Of a stretch of DNA of 36,350 bases, positions 31,452 to 36,350 are shown piece by piece. The notes under the pieces are model-generated. The model was given only the letters and a program-made list of their open reading frames with translations, was not told the origin of the DNA and ran no database searches. The DNA lies in NCBI GenBank assembly GCA_946187695.1, contig CAMHSB010000020.1:1-36350 (forward strand), given 5' to 3'. This DNA is from an uncultured Bacteroidales bacterium (lineage in GTDB: Bacteria > Bacteroidota > Bacteroidia > Bacteroidales > Paludibacteraceae). Both the position numbers and the translations under genes were made by a program. How positions within the stretch are numbered: position 1 is the stretch's first letter; every line of letters begins with the position of its first letter.

Positions 31452-33308
31452 ATGAAAGAGACTGTTTTTCGTTTGGGTGTTTTTGCGGTATTAGCCGCGG
31501 TCATTGTACTGATGTTTCCGCGTTATAACAATGCGTTCCGTTACCATTATGAGTTGGGTAAACCGTGGGGGTACAACACGCTCACCGCGGATTTTGATTT
31601 CCCGATTTACAAAACCGATGAGCAGTTAGCGAAGGAGCAAGAACAGTTGCTCTCTACTTTTGCGCCGATATTTAATTATATTCCCCGTGTACAGCGGGAG
31701 GTGAAGGTAGTACCTTTGGAGACGATGGAGTGGTTGCAGAAAGAGGGTTACTCGCGTATCTCTTTACAACAGAAGAAATACCCGTTGTCGGAGGTGTATA
31801 CGCCTATGACCGCGCATAAGAAATTCGATTACGACTGCGCGATCAATCTGGTGTTGGACACCATGCGAACGGAAAATATGCGCACCAAACTGCTGGCGAC
31901 CTTGTCGCCGACGATGGGATTGGTGCAGAAAGGGGAGAAGATTATCGATAAAGGTGAAGTGGTGACCGAGCGCACGTACCAGATTCTCCAATCGCTTCGC
32001 AGGGCGTATGACGATGAGTCGCTGGGTAACAAACAACGGACGCTGTCCATACTTGGTGAGTCGATGTTGGTGCTGTTGTTCTTGTGTCTGTTTGTAGTGT
32101 ACCTGTATGTGTTCCGCCGTTCCTATCTGCGCTCGACATCTACGATGCTCTTCTTTGCGCTGCAGATGTTCATTGTGATCGCACTTGCTTGTCTGGCCTT
32201 GCGGTTTGGTCTTTCGGTGTATCTGATTCCTTTCGCGTGGGTACCTATTTTAACGCGCGTGTTCTTCGACTCCCGTACGGCCTTGTTCTTGCATTTCACG
32301 ACGATACTTATCACTTCGATTATCGTACCCGCACCGGTGGAGTTCTTCTTTATCCAGATCGTGGTAGGTATGGTAGCTATCTCGTCGTTGGGCGATATGA
32401 CACGCCGTGCACAACTCATACAGACAGCCGCATGGATATTGGCCGCACAGGTGATTGCTTATACGGCGATTTCTTTTGCACAGACCGGTGCAATTACGTC
32501 GATTGATCCGTGGATGTACCTTTATTTTGTGATCTGCGCGTTGTTGACGATCGGTTGTTACGGTTTGATCTATACGTTTGAGAAGCTGTTCCGGTTTATC
32601 TCGTCCATCACGCTGGTGGAGCTCACGGATATCAATTCAGAGTTGCTCCATACCCTTGCCGAGCGGGCTCCGGGTACGTTCCAGCACTCGATGCAGGTGT
32701 CTAATCTGGCGGCAGATGCAGCGAAGGCGATTGGTGCGAATGCGTTGCTCGTGCGTACCGGTGCATTGTATCACGATATCGGTAAGATCTCCGATCCGCT
32801 CTACTTTGTAGAGAACCAGACCGGTGTGGAGAATCCGCTGTTGAAGATGGATCCGCGTGATGCCGCGCAGGTGGTTATCTCCCATGTGACTGAAGGAGAG
32901 AAGATCGCGCGCAGGAATCATTTGCCGGAGGTGGTGATTAACTTTATTACCACCCACCACGGTACCTCGCTCGTGCGCTATTTCTACAACACGTATTGCA
33001 ATGCCCATCCCAACGAGAAAGTGGATGAAGCGCTGTTCCGTTATCCGGGAGCCAAGCCTTCGACCAAAGAGGGTGCTATTCTCATGATGGCCGATGCCAT
33101 CGAGGCGCGCTCGCGGAGTCTGGAGGTGTTCACGGAAGAGTCAATTGCCAAGGCAGTCAACCAGATGATCGATGCGCAGATAGCCGACGGACAGTACGCC
33201 GAGACACCGCTCAGTTTCAAGGATGTAGAAGATATCCGCCGCGTGTTCGTTTCCCGCCTCGTGGCTATGAATCATCATCGTATCAGTTATCCGACGCTCA
33301 ATAAATGA
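31452..33308 (+). CDS. PgpH/YqfF-like membrane HD phosphodiesterase (predicted c-di-AMP hydrolase)
   Basis: 618 residues. One N-terminal helix (LGVFAVLAAVIVLMF), a periplasmic domain of about 190 residues rich in Q and charged residues (7TMR-HDED type), a block of about seven helices (roughly 200-385), then a cytoplasmic HD domain: TFQHSMQVSNLA, YHDIGK (near residue 441), ISHVTEGEKIARRNHLP, ITTHHGT and MADAIEARSR. This is the architecture of PgpH, which cleaves the second messenger c-di-AMP. No diadenylate cyclase is in the window. The gene abuts pcrB-tadA and overlaps dusB (ATGA). Confidence 0.92.
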   Translation: MKETVFRLGVFAVLAAVIVLMFPRYNNAFRYHYELGKPWGYNTLTADFDFPIYKTDEQLAKEQEQLLSTFAPIFNYIPRVQREVKVVPLETMEWLQKEGYSRISLQQKKYPLSEVYTPMTAHKKFDYDCAINLVLDTMRTENMRTKLLATLSPTMGLVQKGEKIIDKGEVVTERTYQILQSLRRAYDDESLGNKQRTLSILGESMLVLLFLCLFVVYLYVFRRSYLRSTSTMLFFALQMFIVIALACLALRFGLSVYLIPFAWVPILTRVFFDSRTALFLHFTTILITSIIVPAPVEFFFIQIVVGMVAISSLGDMTRRAQLIQTAAWILAAQVIAYTAISFAQTGAITSIDPWMYLYFVICALLTIGCYGLIYTFEKLFRFISSITLVELTDINSELLHTLAERAPGTFQHSMQVSNLAADAAKAIGANALLVRTGALYHDIGKISDPLYFVENQTGVENPLLKMDPRDAAQVVISHVTEGEKIARRNHLPEVVINFITTHHGTSLVRYFYNTYCNAHPNEKVDEALFRYPGAKPSTKEGAILMMADAIEARSRSLEVFTEESIAKAVNQMIDAQIADGQYAETPLSFKDVEDIRRVFVSRLVAMNHHRISYPTLNK

Positions 33309-34267
33309 AACCGCTCTATTTGGCACCGATGGAGGACGTGACAGATCCGGCTTTCAGAGCCCTCTGTAAGCGTTACGGCGCGGATCGTGTCTATACGGAG
33401 TTCGTCAATGCGGACGCGCTCGTTCGGGATATTGCCTCCACGACCCGCAAACTCACCATCAACGATGCCGAGCGGCCTGTGGCGATTCAGATTTACGGTC
33501 GTGAACCGGAGTCGATGGCCGATGCCGCACGGATCGTAGAGCAGGCCAAACCGGATTTTATTGATATCAATTTCGGTTGTCCGGTGAAGAAAGTAGCGGG
33601 TAAAGGGGCCGGTGCAGGACTACTGCGGGATGTGCCGAAGATGTTGGATATTACGAAGGCGGTGGTGAATGCAGTGAAGACACCTGTGACTTGCAAGACC
33701 CGCCTCGGATGGGATGAGAACAGTCTGTATCTGGAGGACGGGACACCTTTTATTGTCGATCTGGCGGAGCGGTTGCAGGACTGCGGAATAGAGGAATTGG
33801 CGATACACGGTCGCACGCGCAGTCAGATGTACCGCGGTGAGGCGGACTGGACGCTTATCGGGGAGGTGAAGAACAATCCGCGTATCCATATACCGATTAT
33901 AGGGAACGGGGACGTGTGCACACCGGAGCGCGCGAGGGAATGTTTTGAGCGATATGGCGTGGATGCGATCATGGTGGGGCGCGCAACTTTCGGAGCTCCC
34001 TGGTTGTTTGCAGAGATGAAAGGGTTGCCGGCACCGAGAACGATGGTAGAGAAGGTGGCGGTGTTGAAGGAGCATGTGTTGGCTTCTATTGCGTGGTGCG
34101 GCAATGATGAGCGGAAGGGGATTGTTCATTCGCGGCGGCATTTTGCGGCTTCGCCGGTGTTCAAAGGGCTGACGGATTTCAAGCAGACAAGAATTGCTTT
34201 GCTGCGGGCGGAGAGCGTGGAAGAGGTGTTCCGTATTATGGATGAAATCGTTGAGAAATGGGGATAA
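33305..34267 (+). CDS. dusB: tRNA-dihydrouridine synthase
   Basis: 320 residues. FMN-dependent reduction of uridines in tRNA. LAPMEDVTDPAFRALC at the start, IDINFGCPVKKV with the catalytic Cys (near residue 91), CKTRLGWDE, ELAIHGRTRSQMYRGEADW and PIIGNGDV are the family landmarks; SPVFKGL to the end is the helical tRNA-binding part. The best match in memory is the DusB-like group of Bacteroidetes; the exact target uridine is not certain. The ATG overlaps the HD-protein stop by 4 nt, and the gene overlaps the transporter by 10 nt. Confidence 0.92.
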   Translation: MKPLYLAPMEDVTDPAFRALCKRYGADRVYTEFVNADALVRDIASTTRKLTINDAERPVAIQIYGREPESMADAARIVEQAKPDFIDINFGCPVKKVAGKGAGAGLLRDVPKMLDITKAVVNAVKTPVTCKTRLGWDENSLYLEDGTPFIVDLAERLQDCGIEELAIHGRTRSQMYRGEADWTLIGEVKNNPRIHIPIIGNGDVCTPERARECFERYGVDAIMVGRATFGAPWLFAEMKGLPAPRTMVEKVAVLKEHVLASIAWCGNDERKGIVHSRRHFAASPVFKGLTDFKQTRIALLRAESVEEVFRIMDEIVEKWG

Positions 34268-35247
34268 GAAAGTTTTTTGACAGTAACGCTTTATGGCTTT
34301 CGATGCTCATCGGAGCTGTCGGCTATCGGTATTTTCTACCCCTTGCTCCTATACTGCCCTGGCTCATTTTCTTTATGCTCTTTTTTACTTTTTGCAAGGT
34401 CAATCCGCTGGATTTGAGGTTGCATAAATGGCATTGGGTGGTGTTGGTTACGCAGATTAGCCTGAGTCTAGGTACGTATGTGGGGGTGTACCTGTTGACA
34501 GATAATCGGTATCTTGCCCAAGGGTTGATGCTCTGTTTTATTATGCCGACGGCAACGGCCGCGCCTATTATAGCCGGTAAGATGGGAGGTTCGATACAGA
34601 ATCTGACGACGTTCACGCTCCTGTCTAATTTTGCTACTACGCTCATTGTGCCGGCTGTCTTCCCGCTTGTCAATCCGCTTGCTGAGAAAACGTTTTGGCC
34701 TGCTTTTGTGCTCATTCTATCCCATATAACACCTCTGTTGTTGGGGCCGTTTTTGTTGGCATGGCTGGTGCGGCTTGTTTTTCAGTGGCGCAGGAAGCGT
34801 GAGTTTGTACTGCCGGTCAAAATAGCGGTTGTACCGTTCTATTTGTGGGTGGCTTCGATTGTTGTGCTCTCCGCGGTGGTGACAGAAACAGCGATTAGCA
34901 ATTTTCAATCGCAACTGGCTAATATACTCATTTTATTAATATGTTCCTTCTTTATCTGCCTGCTTCAGTTCGGACTCGGTAAGTTAATCGGTTATTGGTT
35001 GCCGGCACCGTCCAAGGGTCGCGACTATCAGGATGTGCTGATCAATCCTGCGGCTGCGCCGAAGACCATGTCCGGTGTCAGTTCTATTACGGCAGGACAG
35101 GCATTCGGACAGAAAAACACTTCTCTCGGTGTTTGGATGGCGAATACTTACCTTGATCCGCTGGCCTCACTCGGTGCTGCGGCGTATATCATTTGGCAGA
35201 ATCTCTTTAATTCGGCTCAATTATTCATTGTTGCGCATAAAAAATAA
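34258..35247 (+). CDS. BASS-family (bile acid:sodium symporter-like) transporter
   Basis: 329 residues, about nine to ten hydrophobic helices. It shows the family pattern of two inverted five-helix halves, with the conserved small/polar crossing segments PTATAAPIIAGKMGGS (about 100-115) and, in the second half, SSITAGQAFGQKNTSLGVW. Substrate unknown; members carry organic anions with Na+. It is the last gene of the gldD operon, overlapping dusB by 10 nt. An AT-rich palindrome, ATGTTTTAAAACAT (35248-35261), directly after the stop may end the transcript. Confidence 0.82.
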   Translation: MGIRKFFDSNALWLSMLIGAVGYRYFLPLAPILPWLIFFMLFFTFCKVNPLDLRLHKWHWVVLVTQISLSLGTYVGVYLLTDNRYLAQGLMLCFIMPTATAAPIIAGKMGGSIQNLTTFTLLSNFATTLIVPAVFPLVNPLAEKTFWPAFVLILSHITPLLLGPFLLAWLVRLVFQWRRKREFVLPVKIAVVPFYLWVASIVVLSAVVTETAISNFQSQLANILILLICSFFICLLQFGLGKLIGYWLPAPSKGRDYQDVLINPAAAPKTMSGVSSITAGQAFGQKNTSLGVWMANTYLDPLASLGAAAYIIWQNLFNSAQLFIVAHKK

Positions 35248-35265
35248 ATGTTTTAAAACATTTTA

Positions 35266-35297
35266 TTTGCATATATAAAAAAAATATCGTACCTTTG
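35266..35297 (+). promoter_or_regulatory. Promoter of the C-terminal-edge secreted protein gene
   Basis: TTTG (35266-35269), 20-nt spacer with an A8 tract, TACCTTTG (35290-35297), then TGCCC. The leader to the ATG at 35387 is about 83 nt; I see no riboswitch in it. Confidence 0.8.
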
Positions 35298-35386
35298 TGC
35301 CCGAAAAAATGTCCGTTTACGAAATCACCTGTTAGGTTAGTTCGCTACATTTTAAAATATATACATTGATAAAACACATTTAAATT

Positions 35387-36350
35387 ATGAAGAAAATCTT
35401 TTCTCTTCTTGCTGCCGTGCTTTTCGCAGGCAGCATGATGGCAACGACAGTTTCTAAGACCGTAGAGGAATTGGCAAATGAAAAATCGTTTACCAACAGT
35501 GCGGTTTGTACTCCGTTCGATTTGGACGAAGTGATTGCTGTTTCTACAACGGCTACCGATGCTAACTCGGGTAAGTATTATTCCAACGGTCAGCAGATTC
35601 GTTTGTACCAGTCAGGTAATGCTTCTATCACATTAACGGCTGTTGAGGGGTACACGATCAGTTCTGTTACCCTGACTTATGCTTCGCAGAACTCTGGTAT
35701 TCTTAATGAGGCTGAGTCCGGTGTAGCTGTTCCTTTCGAGAATGTACAGTCCGCTACCTTCACGGTAGGCAACTCGGGTACTGCCACAAACGGTCAGGCA
35801 CGTATTACTGCCTTCTCTGTAACGTACGATGCTGCTGGTGGTGAAGTACCTCCGACGCCGACAGTTAATTACTATGTAGTCGGTTCGATGAACAACTGGA
35901 CTGCTAACGAGGCGTACAAACTTACGGTTAATCCTGCAGTTGCGAATGAGTACATGGGCGAGTTTACTTTCAATGCGGAGGATGAACTCAAGGTGATCGG
36001 CGTTCAGGGTGAGACCATTACCTGGTACCCGGATGGCGTGGACAACAACTATGTGATCAACGAAGCAGGTACCTATAACGTGTACTTCCGTCCGGAAGGT
36101 GGCGTGGAAGGCTGGCACTATGGTTACTTCTATGTAGAAGGAGAGACTCCGGTTGTTATCACAGATCCGACTAACTGCGCCGAGGCAGCCGCTGCTGCAC
36201 TGAGCGTTGAGAACAATAATGACCTCTACAATAATGGTGCTGTTTATACGATTGAGGGTTATGTAACCTCGATCCAGACGGCTTATAATGCTCAGTATAA
36301 CAATGTTACTTTCTGGATGGCGGATGCCGCTGATGGCGGTAACGTCCTCG
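35387..36350 (+). CDS. Secreted multidomain protein, 5' part only
   Basis: Open to the window end (321 codons). Signal peptide MKKIFSLLAAVLFAGSMMA. A first beta domain (about 25-150; ITLTAVEGYTISSVTLTY) is followed by a Pro/Thr linker (GGEVPPTPTVN). Next comes a compact domain that begins YYVVGSMNNWTANEAYKL and contains ITWYPDGVDNNYVI, resembling the SusE/CBM48-like starch- or glycogen-binding domains. A third domain (CAEAAAAALSV...YTIEGYVTSIQ...VTFWMAD) resembles the OB-fold domains found in Bacteroidetes surface proteins. Probably a surface glycan-binding or T9SS cargo protein; the C-terminus is not seen. Confidence 0.8.
   Translation, partial: MKKIFSLLAAVLFAGSMMATTVSKTVEELANEKSFTNSAVCTPFDLDEVIAVSTTATDANSGKYYSNGQQIRLYQSGNASITLTAVEGYTISSVTLTYASQNSGILNEAESGVAVPFENVQSATFTVGNSGTATNGQARITAFSVTYDAAGGEVPPTPTVNYYVVGSMNNWTANEAYKLTVNPAVANEYMGEFTFNAEDELKVIGVQGETITWYPDGVDNNYVINEAGTYNVYFRPEGGVEGWHYGYFYVEGETPVVITDPTNCAEAAAAALSVENNNDLYNNGAVYTIEGYVTSIQTAYNAQYNNVTFWMADAADGGNVL

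Noticed and set aside
35298..35386. Riboswitch in the 5' leader of the last gene
   Set aside because: No conserved motif or stable paired structure that I recognise in the 83-nt leader.

Overview
This window is a contiguous stretch of a Bacteroidetes (most likely Bacteroidales) chromosome, probably from an uncultured gut-type lineage. The evidence is the 286-residue primary sigma factor without region 1.1, the gliding/type IX lipoprotein GldD, a T9SS-like C-terminal signal on a giant surface protein, a Porin_10-type porin, and ten promoters of the Bacteroidetes form (TTTG or TTG, 20 nt, TAnnTTTG). I cannot name a genus.

Layout. 1-3153 (minus strand): start of an LptF/LptG permease, tgt, panD and an AT-rich archaeal-type AAA ATPase surrounded by 15-bp palindromic repeats. 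3154-11410 (minus): antitoxin-like small protein, a small membrane-anchored protein and a 2,550-residue secreted protein with starch-binding-like modules and InlB-type repeats. 11525-12990: RelE/ParE toxin-antitoxin pair, a truncated RhuM fragment and very repeat-rich intergenic DNA. 12991-15546 (minus): glycogen phosphorylase, divergent from 15695-18024 (plus): an unusually short RNase R, an outer-membrane protein and a tiny ribbon-helix-helix protein. 18113-19086 (minus): rpoD and tRNA-Arg(UCU). 19312-29590 (minus): one long, tightly packed unit manC - glycogen debranching enzyme - glycosyltransferase - GH57 protein - porin - ClpC/ClpA-type unfoldase - trxA. 29749-35247 (plus): gldD - pcrB/tadA fusion - PgpH-like HD phosphodiesterase - dusB - BASS-family transporter, packed with overlaps. 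35387-end: start of another secreted protein.

Functionally, the phosphorylase, debranching enzyme, glycosyltransferase and GH57 protein form a glycogen (alpha-glucan) metabolism set split over two transcription units. The 29.7-35.2 kb cluster joins cell-envelope functions (GldD, GGGP synthase, c-di-AMP hydrolase) to tRNA modification (TadA, DusB).

The most unusual signal is at DNA level. The window holds at least fourteen short tandem arrays whose unit is 7, 8 or 11 bp and whose copy number is nearly always four. Different words are used at different places. They fill operon spacers and leaders, and they also lie inside the coding sequences of rnr (twice), manC and the pcrB-tadA fusion, where they are translated as extra loops or linkers. 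The same 8-bp array encodes VETSS(S/A)R in both rnr and the pcrB-tadA linker, and the same 7-bp array lies in opposite orientation relative to the gene in manC and pcrB. A 22-unit, 10-bp CTAG-rich array lies in the 3' UTR of glgP. I know of no description of this set, and it is my best candidate for something new.
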